Assembly: GCA_937883885.1 (NCBI GenBank)
Contig: CAKZXL010000135.1
Coordinates: forward strand, 1 to 21,451
DNA length: 21,451 nucleotides
Origin: an uncultured Aquincola sp.
GTDB lineage: Bacteria > Pseudomonadota > Gammaproteobacteria > Burkholderiales > Burkholderiaceae
Direction of reading: 5' to 3'
Of this stretch, positions 8,588 through 14,884 are shown one piece after another. Each line of letters opens with the position of its first letter. The stretch's first letter is position 1. Below the pieces are notes generated by a model. The model had not been told where the DNA came from. It did not search any database and saw only the letters and a list, made by a program, of their open reading frames with translations. The position numbers were made by a program, and so were the translations under genes.

Positions 8588-9262
8588 CTAAAGCACCGCG
8601 CGGTCTGCAAGGTTTCGTCCTCTCTCATCCGCGGCGCCGGACCGTGCTCCCGCTCGGGACCACTCCTCATCGGCAATCTGCACCCTCCGTCGAGCTGCGC
8701 GCTGCTCCGCCGCGTCATACGACGATGAGAGGTGCCACCACGCAAGGGTTGGGACGCCCACCATCACCGCAGCCAGAGGCCAGGAGAACTCGACGTGCGC
8801 GACAGTCACTACTGTCTGCATTGCGGCCAACAACGCCAAGCCGATGAGCGCACTCCTACCTTTGTCGCCCGGCATCTCCGGCGCCTCCTGCAAGGTCCGA
8901 AGCTCTATCCTCCGCAGAACGTCCGCCCGCGCCGCCTCACGCGCCGCAACTTCATCCTTGCTGGGCTCCTGTCCAACGGCGTCGCTCAACGGTACCCATC
9001 TGGCCATCATCTGCTCGGGCGTGCCAAGGTTGTTGCGGCGCGGCTCGCCGTTGGCCTTCATTGGGATGGGCACGAAGCCAACCTCGAACTCCATGTCACT
9101 CGGCGCGTCGCGCACCACATCACCCACTGCCTTCACGCCTTCACGGACGCGAACGAAGTTGCTGGTGCCTTTCACCCGCAGCACGAGCGCATGGCTTGGC
9201 GGGTGCACCAGCGTGCTCGGGGCGAGATCAGCCAGGGACGACTTGACGAAAGTGCTCGGCAT
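8588..9262 (-). CDS. Hypothetical membrane protein with two transmembrane helices
   Basis: 224 aa, family not recognised. The N-terminal ~130 residues are soluble and mixed beta/alpha. A helix around residues 103-126 is charged (EVAAREAARADVLRRIELRT). Two hydrophobic segments follow at about 137-155 and 160-178, joined by a very short turn, so they form a hairpin with both ends on the same side of the membrane. The tail is charged. It is the first gene of a minus-strand pair with the PD-(D/E)XK-like gene and is divergent from recombinase 2. The architecture would suit a membrane-anchored sensor or effector partner, but nothing in the sequence proves a function. Confidence 0.7.
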   Translation of the reverse strand: MPSTFVKSSLADLAPSTLVHPPSHALVLRVKGTSNFVRVREGVKAVGDVVRDAPSDMEFEVGFVPIPMKANGEPRRNNLGTPEQMMARWVPLSDAVGQEPSKDEVAAREAARADVLRRIELRTLQEAPEMPGDKGRSALIGLALLAAMQTVVTVAHVEFSWPLAAVMVGVPTLAWWHLSSSYDAAEQRAARRRVQIADEEWSRAGARSGAADERGRNLADRAVL

Positions 9263-9304
9263 TTCGCTTGGGAGACAGGGTGGGAGGTGCGCAAGCTAGG
9301 TGGC

Positions 9305-9357
9305 GCATCGCGTGGTGCCCATCCCTAAGATCACGGTGAAGGTTCACCAGGCGATGC
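9305..9357. promoter_or_regulatory. Nested inverted repeats in the divergent region before recombinase 2
   Basis: Outer arms GCATCGCGTGGTG (9305-9317) and CACCAGGCGATGC (9345-9357) match as an inverted repeat at 12 of 13 positions. A perfect inner palindrome GGTGAA-GG-TTCACC (9335-9348) overlaps the right arm. The region is only about 110 bp between divergent genes. It could be an operator or a recombinase-binding site. Confidence 0.45.
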
Positions 9358-9370
9358 CAGGGAGTCATCC

Positions 9371-10546
9371 ATGCCGAAAGGCAACCAACGAGGCAGCATC
9401 GAAGAGCACCGCGGCAAGCTGCGCCTGCGCTACTACTTCGAGGGCAAGCCGATGCGAGAGCCGACGGGTCTTGCGGATACGCCAGCCAACCGCCACACGG
9501 CACGGTGCCGACTTGACGAGCGCATGCACCAGATGCGGTGCGGGTTCTTCGATCCCCGTCAAGTCGCACCCCTTGCTGGTCGTGAGCGCCTCTTCTGTGC
9601 CTACATCGACACCTACTTGCTTTCCCTGCACGCACTAGCTCCCTCCTCGCGGACACGCTACGAGCGCATCCTCCGCAATCGCTGGCAGCCCTGGCTCGGC
9701 CACCTGCCCATGCGCAAGATCGTGCGGGCAGACATCGACGAGGCGATGGCTCGGTCGCTGGCCGGCAAGTCCGAGAACTACCGCAGCTCCTGCGTCGTCG
9801 TGCTGAAGGCGCTGTTCGCGCACGCGGAGGACGCCGAGGCGGTGGCGAAGAACCCCTGCGCCAAGGTGCGCACGCCGCTGCCGGCCAGGCCGAAGCTCAA
9901 GAAGTCGGATGTGTGGCAGCCGACGGAGGTGCCGCGCGTCATCGCCGCGGCCTACGAGGAGGGCGAGAACGAGGGGCGGATGATCGAGCTGGCCTTCACC
10001 ACCGGCATGCGCTTCGGCGAGGTGCGCGCGCTGCGCTGGGAGAACGTGGACCTGGTGCACGCGCAGATTCACGTAGTGCTCACCGCGGCCGAGGACTACG
10101 CCGGAGGCGCCCCTGTCGGCCCGCCAAAGACCGCCAAGAGCCGGCGCACCATCGACATCGGCCAGCGGCTGCTGGAGCTGCTGCGCGCCCACTGGCGGGC
10201 CAACGCCGGCAAGAGCGACTGGTTGTTCCCGAACCCGGACGCGCCGGCCGACCAGCCCGGCCCCCTGCTGTACTACCAGCTCTACAAGCTGATGCGCCGC
10301 ATCACCGCCAAGGTGGGCGTCTACCGCAGCCCGCACAAGACGCGGCACACCTTCGCTTCGACTGCCGTTGGCAGCGGGACGCTGAACATCTACGAGGCTT
10401 CGGAGATTCTCGGAAGCACGCACGAGACCACCGAGCGGTTCTACCTTGCCTGGGCTGACGAAGAGCGCCGAAGACGGCAGGCGGAGCTGCTTGATTCAAT
10501 GTACCCCGATGGACAGGAGGGCACCGGACCTGGCAGCAAAGCCTAG
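9371..10546 (+). CDS. Second tyrosine recombinase
   Basis: A 391-aa tyrosine recombinase distinct in sequence from the element's first integrase. The N-terminal arm domain (GNQRGSIEEHRGKLRLRYYF) precedes a SAM-like domain (RTRYERILRNRWQPWLGHLP) and the catalytic domain. Catalytic residues are Arg in TTGMRFGEVRALRW (10010-10012), His-x-x-Arg in HKTRHTF (10334-10345) and Tyr in TERFYLAW (10442-10444). All appear intact. It lies inside the element, 4 kb from the nearer end, so it does not obviously act on the tRNA site. It may be left from a nested insertion or may invert or resolve DNA. Its stop overlaps that of the convergent next gene in a shared CTAG. Confidence 0.9.
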   Translation: MPKGNQRGSIEEHRGKLRLRYYFEGKPMREPTGLADTPANRHTARCRLDERMHQMRCGFFDPRQVAPLAGRERLFCAYIDTYLLSLHALAPSSRTRYERILRNRWQPWLGHLPMRKIVRADIDEAMARSLAGKSENYRSSCVVVLKALFAHAEDAEAVAKNPCAKVRTPLPARPKLKKSDVWQPTEVPRVIAAAYEEGENEGRMIELAFTTGMRFGEVRALRWENVDLVHAQIHVVLTAAEDYAGGAPVGPPKTAKSRRTIDIGQRLLELLRAHWRANAGKSDWLFPNPDAPADQPGPLLYYQLYKLMRRITAKVGVYRSPHKTRHTFASTAVGSGTLNIYEASEILGSTHETTERFYLAWADEERRRRQAELLDSMYPDGQEGTGPGSKA

Positions 10547-11256
10547 ACGTGCCCCGCCAGGAAGATGGCGTTGACTTCGTTCCCGGTGTCCACGGCCGCG
10601 CGGGACGCGGCCCCATAGGCCGGGGCAAGCGCGGCGGTGATCTCCACCTCCGGAAACCACCGGCCTCCATGTGTGAATGATGAAAACCGAAGTTGGTGTC
10701 GTTCAGGTCGGTCACCAGTCCAGTCTTCGCTCATCAGAGGCTTGACGATGGCTTGGTGTTTGCTGCGGTTGGCCAATGCGGTGACGTACTTGAATTCATC
10801 GAGCGTCACCAGGTCAAGAAGCGTCCTTGCGATCCCGGCGTGCTCGGGCACTTTGCCGAAAGCCTCCGCAACACTGCGAGCAGAGACGAGCCGTTCAGGT
10901 GGGGCGTCCGTCCGTAGGCTATAGCCCAGCGCAGCATGGGCGGCGAACGCAATGATGTCCGCCATGGCGTGGATCGCCAGTACGCAGGCGATCACATGCG
11001 CGCCAATCCGGGTCATCGTGAACTCGAACTCCTCGCGCGGGCTCCCGTCTCCTAGCACCACGTCGAGCATCAGCTTGTCGGTGAGATAAGCGCCGGCAAA
11101 GCCCTTCATCAGGTCGGTCGCTTCGCGGAAGTGGAATCTGGCGTGCCTCGGGCGCTCGGCCATTGCCGACAGGCTCGCGTTTACGAAGGCAAGGTGATGG
11201 GGGCCAAACCGCTGCGCGATGTGCTCTCGCGTTTCCTGGATATGCCACCTGCTCAT
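10543..11256 (-). CDS. Hypothetical, mostly helical protein; possible HEPN-like fold
   Basis: 237 aa, family not firmly recognised. It is largely alpha-helical, with a long hydrophobic helix at about residues 83-111 (IGAHVIACVLAIHAMADIIA) and a later helix ending in ALANRSKHQ (residues 160-168). The N-x-x-K-H pattern at the end of a helix recalls Cthe_2314-type HEPN proteins, but the canonical R-x4-6-H RNase motif is not clear. HEPN is therefore only a suggestion. The gene converges on recombinase 2 with a 4-bp overlap of stop codons and is transcribed away from the 349-bp region to its right. HEPN proteins are common in toxin and defence loci, which would suit cargo. Confidence 0.6.
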   Translation of the reverse strand: MSRWHIQETREHIAQRFGPHHLAFVNASLSAMAERPRHARFHFREATDLMKGFAGAYLTDKLMLDVVLGDGSPREEFEFTMTRIGAHVIACVLAIHAMADIIAFAAHAALGYSLRTDAPPERLVSARSVAEAFGKVPEHAGIARTLLDLVTLDEFKYVTALANRSKHQAIVKPLMSEDWTGDRPERHQLRFSSFTHGGRWFPEVEITAALAPAYGAASRAAVDTGNEVNAIFLAGHV

Positions 11257-11605
11257 GAGTCTCCTGGGACGTTCAAAAAAAGTGCCGGAAATTTCCGTTG
11301 GGTCGAGTCAACTCTACTGCGGAAGTCATCGGCGGCATGCCCCCCCGCCCCCCCTGGGTACGCTCGCAAGCCCTTGCCCTGCCTGTGACTTGTCCCCTTC
11401 CTAAGGGGACAAGCGGCGTCGCGAACGCACGGCGAATGCGGTTGGCCTCACGGCACTACATCACCCTCTCCCACGCAGGCTCCCTTATGCAGGGGTTCCG
11501 CATGATGAAACCGCTCGCACGCACTCGTTCCCCGAAGGGGAAGGGGGACCAGGTTGGCTGTCAGCAGCAGCGCTGTGCTGCCTGCGACACAACCTGGAGT
11601 TCGCC
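11257..11605. promoter_or_regulatory. 349-bp divergent intergenic region with a strong palindrome
   Basis: There is no supported gene here. At 11389-11413 there is a perfect inverted repeat with 11-bp arms CTTGTCCCCTT and AAGGGGACAAG and a 3-nt spacer CCT. A weaker one (TTCCCC-GAA-GGGGAA, 11528-11542) follows. There is also a poly-C tract around 11339-11354. The region separates a leftward gene from three rightward genes and could hold divergent promoters and an operator. No T-run follows the palindrome in either direction, which argues against a terminator. Confidence 0.45.
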
Positions 11606-12052
11606 ATGTCCACCTCCCTCCGCTCCCTCACCACGGTCGTCCTTGCGCAAGCCGCCGCCTCCGGCGACACCGCATCGCACGATGAACTGCGCCGTCGCCT
11701 GGCCGCTCGCGAGGCCAACCCCAGCAAGGCCAACGGCAGCATTGCCAACGCACGCATCACTGAGCGCCTGCGCAAGGCCGTTGCCAACCCCGCGGCATAC
11801 CTCGAAGGCCACCTGACAGCGCCAGACGCCAGCGTAGCGGGCGCCTGGCTCGGCGGCCAAGCCACCGGTACCGCCAAGGCGGCGCCGTCGCCAGTCGTCG
11901 CCTTCACACGCACCACCGAACAGAAGCCTGCGCTCAAGCGGGACAGCCTGAAGGCCGTTCGCGCGGAGATGGACGCTCGCTTCTCGCGCATGGAGGCCAC
12001 GCTCAACCAGATGGCCGTCACCCTGGTGCAACTGGCGCGGCGCCAGGCATGA
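11606..12052 (+). CDS. Hypothetical protein with C-terminal coiled coil
   Basis: 148 aa, not recognised. The N-terminal half is helical and charged (DELRRRLAAREANPSKA), the middle is Ala/Gly/Thr-rich, and the end is a probable short coiled coil (MDARFSRMEATLNQMAVTLV). The ribosome-binding site CTGGAG is 6 nt before the ATG. Its stop overlaps the next start (ATGA), so the two are coupled. This is the first gene of a small rightward cluster. A DNA-binding or oligomeric accessory role is possible but not shown. Confidence 0.65.
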   Translation: MSTSLRSLTTVVLAQAAASGDTASHDELRRRLAAREANPSKANGSIANARITERLRKAVANPAAYLEGHLTAPDASVAGAWLGGQATGTAKAAPSPVVAFTRTTEQKPALKRDSLKAVRAEMDARFSRMEATLNQMAVTLVQLARRQA

Positions 12053-12273
12053 GTGCGACGACGGAGTGCCGGCTCCTGCACTACCGGCATGCCACAGCCC
12101 AATGTGACGCGCGCCTGCACGTCCTACGCGGCCACACAACAACCGCTGTCGAGTTCCTCCGAGCGGGCGCGGCTCCCAGCGCTGTCGTCCGCTGCGCGTC
12201 CAGAGGCGTCGCCTCATCGCTGTTGAACCGACTGGGCTACGTCTTCGTCCGCGAGCAACGCACGCGCCGATAG
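12049..12273 (+). CDS. Small hypothetical protein, translationally coupled
   Basis: 74 aa, starting in an ATGA overlap with the preceding gene. It is basic. The C-terminal part, GVASSLLNRLGYVFVREQR, looks like a helix followed by a strand, as in small wing-type DNA-binding folds, but I recognise no family. Support comes from the coupled start and its position in the cluster. Composition alone would not prove it. Confidence 0.45.
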   Translation: MSATTECRLLHYRHATAQCDARLHVLRGHTTTAVEFLRAGAAPSAVVRCASRGVASSLLNRLGYVFVREQRTRR

Positions 12274-12283
12274 AGCGCGCCAG

Positions 12284-12384
12284 CAAGGAGCTACCCGACC
12301 CGACGAAGACCGGCCGGACATGACGGAGCCGACACAGATGCGGCCCTCAACGCATGGCTGCCAGCCAGCAGTCAAGGAGCTACC
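12284..12384 (+). repeat. 12-bp direct repeat pair in an intergenic stretch
   Basis: CAAGGAGCTACC occurs at 12284-12295 and 12373-12384, 89 bp apart, in the 199-bp gap before the next gene. Each contains an AAGGAG that could act as a ribosome-binding site, but neither is followed by a convincing start. Possibly chance, or traces of duplicated leader sequence. Confidence 0.25.
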
Positions 12385-12472
12385 ACCCCCCAAGCCGCCG
12401 CGCGAAAGCCGGCACCCACGCGCGAACCACGCGCGGATTCAGCCTCGACAGTCGGGGCAAAGGACCAACATC

Positions 12473-12832
12473 ATGTCGAACGTCGCCCACATCACCGCCT
12501 CCTTCACCTACGCGGTGCCTTCGCTCGAATGGGCAGCCAACCTCGCCGAGCCTTGGGCCGCGCGCCGGCTGTCCTTGTCGCGCCTCCAGCTCGCCGCATA
12601 TGCGCACGAACAGGCGAACAAGGCCCGACCTGGCCTGTCGGACTGGATCGAAGACAACGCCCCGGCCGTGAATGCGATGCTGGACCGCGCGGCCATCATG
12701 CAGTGCCATCTCCACGCCTACCTCTCGGCGTTGTGCAGCACGAGCCTGCTTGAGGCAGGGACCACGGTCCAAGGGGACGAGCTGCCGAACGAGATCGCCA
12801 GCGCGTTCCTCTCCGCAATCGGGCAGGTGTAG
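12473..12832 (+). CDS. Hypothetical helical protein
   Basis: 119 aa, not recognised. It is predicted to be mainly alpha-helical and soluble (LSRLQLAAYAHEQANKARPG, then NAMLDRAAIMQCHLHAYLSA). The start at 12473 is chosen because AAAGGA precedes it at proper spacing. The frame is open further upstream to 12320, but that stretch is Pro/Arg-rich and unlike a protein N-terminus. It is the third gene of the rightward cluster and converges on the replication operon. Confidence 0.6.
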   Translation: MSNVAHITASFTYAVPSLEWAANLAEPWAARRLSLSRLQLAAYAHEQANKARPGLSDWIEDNAPAVNAMLDRAAIMQCHLHAYLSALCSTSLLEAGTTVQGDELPNEIASAFLSAIGQV

Positions 12833-12887
12833 TCGGCAGACCACCACCGAAAGCGCACAGGGCGTCCTCCACACGTCGCTGTGCTGC

Positions 12888-13133
12888 CTACCAGGGCAAC
12901 GCCTCCGGCGTGCTTCGGGCGACCTCCAACCTCGGATGGATGTCTGTCAGCCGCAGCGTGGCGAAGTCGAAGGCTGCCGCTGCGCGCTCACGCCGAGTGC
13001 GCAGCGCCTTGGCCCGCGCAATGGCCGCTCGGTACGGAGGGCCAGCAATGAACTGCCTGCCATCCGGGGGTAGCGGCCAGCCCGCTGCATCCAAAGGCCA
13101 TCCAGCCGAATCGAATGGGGTAGGCGCCGTCAT
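12888..13133 (-). CDS. 81-aa protein coupled to the replication initiator
   Basis: It starts in an ATGA overlap with the initiator stop, so it is the last gene of the minus-strand replication unit. The sequence opens with FDSAGWPLDAAGWPLPPDG, a repeated GWPL-D-x-x-G motif. A related motif, DGWGLDSDGHPL, occurs near the C-terminus of the initiator itself. A basic helical region follows (YRAAIARAKALRTRRERAAA). It is in the position of a helicase-loader gene in lambdoid replication modules but is far too short to be a known loader. Function unknown. Confidence 0.65.
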   Translation of the reverse strand: MTAPTPFDSAGWPLDAAGWPLPPDGRQFIAGPPYRAAIARAKALRTRRERAAAAFDFATLRLTDIHPRLEVARSTPEALPW

Positions 13134-14149
13134 CGCGACATCCCCGGGGCGGATGCCGCGCGCTGGCGCCAAGACCGTAATGAGTCGGCCGTGATCAGCC
13201 GAGGGCCTGTGCCGGGCGGCTTTGCAGCGCTCCATCGTTGCTTTGCTTTGTAGTGCGCATCCATGACCTCCTCGGTGGCTGCAGCGACGGGCCTCAGCGG
13301 ATGCCCGTCGCTGTCAAGTCCCCATCCGTCGTCATCAATGGACGCGGCCTCGCCGACCCAGCGAGGCTCCTCCGGCGGCCCATCCTCCCCGCATTGGCGC
13401 TTCACCGCTGTTGCGGAGTCCATTCCCGCCCTGCCGCCCACCGCCTTGGTCGGCCAGCCGTCGCTCGGCATCCCCTCTTTCGCTATCGCCCCTACAGAGT
13501 CCACAAAGTCCGCCGAGGATTGCCGCGGGCGAATCGGTGTTCTGGCGCCGCCACTTTGAGGCTCGTCGGACGCATGGGCGGGCTGAAATCCTGCCAGCGA
13601 CTTCGCGAACGCCATCATGGCGTTGCAGTCAGCTGCAGCCAAGTCCTCCAGCGGCACGCCGCTTTGGGGCTCGCCAGATGTTCGTCCTTCTATGTTCTCT
13701 TCCCTATTCAATACTTCTCTATTAGGAGCCGTCTCCCGGCTCTGACCATAGCCGTCTCCCGGCTCTGACCGTGGCCGTGAGACGGCTTCGACCGTAGTCG
13801 TTTGCCGGCTCTGCCGGCTGCGCTGCGACGCTTCCCTTCGAGGCTGCAGCGCAGCCGCTACTTGGTCGGCCGTGAGCACCTGGTCCAGCCTCAAGTGATA
13901 ACGGTTGCTGTGAAGCTTCCCTCCGCGGCCAGCCCGGCTGACCTCCACGTAGCCAACCGTCTCCAACGCAGCAATGGCCTCCTTAACCGCTGTGTCGGAC
14001 AGTCCGCACTCCTGCCCCAAGAGCTTGATGCCAGGATTGCACTGACCCGTCTCTTCGTTCATGTGATGAGCCAAAGCCCGGAGGACATTGAACTGCGGTG
14101 AGGACAGCCCCCGGACTTGAAAGGTGGCACTCAGGAGTCTGTAGCTCAC
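13130..14149 (-). CDS. Winged-helix replication initiator, lambda O-like, with internal iterons
   Basis: 339 aa starting at a GTG. GGGAGG lies 6 nt upstream and the start overlaps the ssb-like stop as GTGA. The N-terminal ~92 residues form a winged-helix domain: SSPQFNVLRALAHHMNEETG, a recognition part LGQECGLSDTAVKEAIAALE and a wing GYVEVSRAGRGGKLHSNRYH. This resembles the N-terminal domain of phage O-type and other plasmid/phage initiators. A low-complexity linker (residues ~111-141) is encoded by four DNA repeats, and the C-terminal half is poorly conserved-looking. By analogy it binds the iterons and opens the adjacent AT-rich DNA. A helicase-loader partner is not visible. A pure transcription regulator is the alternative. 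Confidence 0.75.
   Translation of the reverse strand: MSYRLLSATFQVRGLSSPQFNVLRALAHHMNEETGQCNPGIKLLGQECGLSDTAVKEAIAALETVGYVEVSRAGRGGKLHSNRYHLRLDQVLTADQVAAALQPRREASQRSRQSRQTTTVEAVSRPRSEPGDGYGQSRETAPNREVLNREENIEGRTSGEPQSGVPLEDLAAADCNAMMAFAKSLAGFQPAHASDEPQSGGARTPIRPRQSSADFVDSVGAIAKEGMPSDGWPTKAVGGRAGMDSATAVKRQCGEDGPPEEPRWVGEAASIDDDGWGLDSDGHPLRPVAAATEEVMDAHYKAKQRWSAAKPPGTGPRLITADSLRSWRQRAASAPGMSR
13681..13726. other. AT-rich stretch beside the iterons (candidate unwinding region)
   Basis: By hand count 29 of 46 bases are A or T, in a region that is otherwise GC-rich. It is pyrimidine-rich on the plus strand. It lies immediately next to the iteron block inside the initiator gene, on the C-terminal-coding side, as the AT-rich region does in lambda ori. 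Confidence 0.5.
13727..13818 (-). repeat. Four tandem 23-bp iterons (candidate replication origin)
   Basis: Units lie at 13727-13749, 13750-13772, 13773-13795 and 13796-13818 with no gaps. Unit 1 matches unit 2 at 22 of 23 positions. Units 3 and 4 match unit 2 at 16 and 17. The CGGCT core is present in all four. Units 1 and 2 carry dyad AGCCG-N5-CGGCT and unit 3 carries GCCGT-GAG-ACGGC. The 23-bp period is not a multiple of three, so the repeats are conserved as DNA, not as protein. They lie inside the initiator gene. Confidence 0.75.
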
Positions 14150-14508
14150 AGCTGACCTCCCGGGGAGGGGGGCAGGCGCTGGTGCACCATGCTCACAGCG
14201 TCGGCGATCATCAGCACGTTCATCCGCGCGAGAGCTGTCGCGTGGTTTGCGCGCTCGGTCTTCTTGGCGAGCGTCACGCGCAAGGTGCCCTCGCACGAGA
14301 TGACATCACCCATCTCAACCGCAGCAAGCGCATCACCTGCTTCGCCGAAGCCAACAACCGGCACCTCGTTCATGCCGAGCGCACTGCCGGCCGCCAGAGT
14401 TACGGCGACAAACGGACTGCCGAGTGGCGCCACGCCATGCTCTGGGCCGGCAGTGACGGTACCGGTTGCGACGAGCCCAGGAAAGACATCCAGGTTGATC
14501 CGGTCCAT
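14146..14508 (-). CDS. Single-stranded DNA-binding protein-like (OB fold)
   Basis: 120 aa. The pattern fits a divergent phage SSB/OB-fold protein: N-terminal strand GLVATGTVTAGPEH, central strands SPFVAVTLAAG and EVPVVGFGEAGDAL, then EMGDVISCEGTLRVTL and a final strand ALARMNVLMIADAVS with a short tail. GGAGGTG, 7 nt before the ATG, overlaps the end of the DUF5710 gene. The stop overlaps the initiator GTG. It would coat single strands during element replication. It lacks an obvious acidic C-terminal tip of bacterial SSB, so its partners may differ from those of the host protein. Confidence 0.72.
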   Translation of the reverse strand: MDRINLDVFPGLVATGTVTAGPEHGVAPLGSPFVAVTLAAGSALGMNEVPVVGFGEAGDALAAVEMGDVISCEGTLRVTLAKKTERANHATALARMNVLMIADAVSMVHQRLPPSPGGQL

Positions 14509-14510
14509 CG

Positions 14511-14810
14511 CTACACCTCCACACTCTTGATGACCGGAAAGCGTCGTGTGAGGCGCTCTGCCTTCAAGCCTCCTGCCATTACGTACCAGCGCTTCTCCTG
14601 CGCGTTCCAGCGAGCGCCCAACCGCTTCGCCTCTTCTTTGTCCATGAACTCGACGGCCAGGTAGAGGGCCGTCACCGGCGTGGGTCGCACTTCTGTCGTG
14701 ACCGCAGCACCACCCATGCGGGCGGCGCGTTGCAACCTAGCCTTGTCCCAGTTAAGCTTGCTCACTTCAATGATTCCAAGTCGTTGATCTGTCTGAGAGG
14801 CCCGGACCAT
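14511..14810 (-). CDS. DUF5710 domain protein
   Basis: The C-terminal part LYLAVEFMDKEEAKRLGARW followed by NAQEKRWYV is the DUF5710 signature, a small domain often found in phage and plasmid DNA-processing proteins such as primase-like or TraC-type proteins. The start is uncertain. The ATG at 14810 is the first that clears the upstream gene, but it lies in the loop of a strong hairpin. A GTG at 14765 or ATG at 14717 is possible, and the frame is open back to 14927. The stop is two bases before the ssb-like gene, whose ribosome-binding site it contains. A replication or DNA-binding role is inferred from operon position. Confidence 0.7.
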   Translation of the reverse strand: MVRASQTDQRLGIIEVSKLNWDKARLQRAARMGGAAVTTEVRPTPVTALYLAVEFMDKEEAKRLGARWNAQEKRWYVMAGGLKAERLTRRFPVIKSVEV

Positions 14811-14839
14811 TGCGAGTGGTATCCGGGCCTCGCCTTTTT
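14797..14839 (+). terminator. Strong hairpin with T-run on the plus strand
   Basis: GAGGCCCGGA (14797-14806) pairs with TCCGGGCCTC (14822-14831), with an extra inner CCA/TGG pairing. On the plus strand a five-T run follows at 14835-14839, so it reads as a plus-strand terminator. No plus-strand gene ends here. On the minus strand it falls between the 567-aa gene and DUF5710 and could limit or process the operon transcript. Confidence 0.5.
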
Positions 14840-14884
14840 CCAGCGGTGCTTGCTGTCGGTTTGGCCTCCTCTTGTCGGAGATGG

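Noticed and set aside
9635..10423. Minus-strand frame (262 codons) opposite recombinase 2
   Set aside because: It is a shadow of a complete tyrosine recombinase with intact catalytic residues.
11561..12286. Minus-strand frames (211 and 241 codons) opposite the small rightward genes
   Set aside because: They are low-complexity and Arg/Gly-rich, with no start signal. The plus-strand genes have a ribosome-binding site and ATGA coupling.
12284..12384. Iterons of a second origin
   Set aside because: There are only two 12-bp copies 89 bp apart, without dyad symmetry or nearby AT-rich DNA.
13727..13818. CRISPR array
   Set aside because: The repeats are contiguous 23-bp units with no spacers, lie within a gene, and have no cas genes nearby. 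Iterons fit better.
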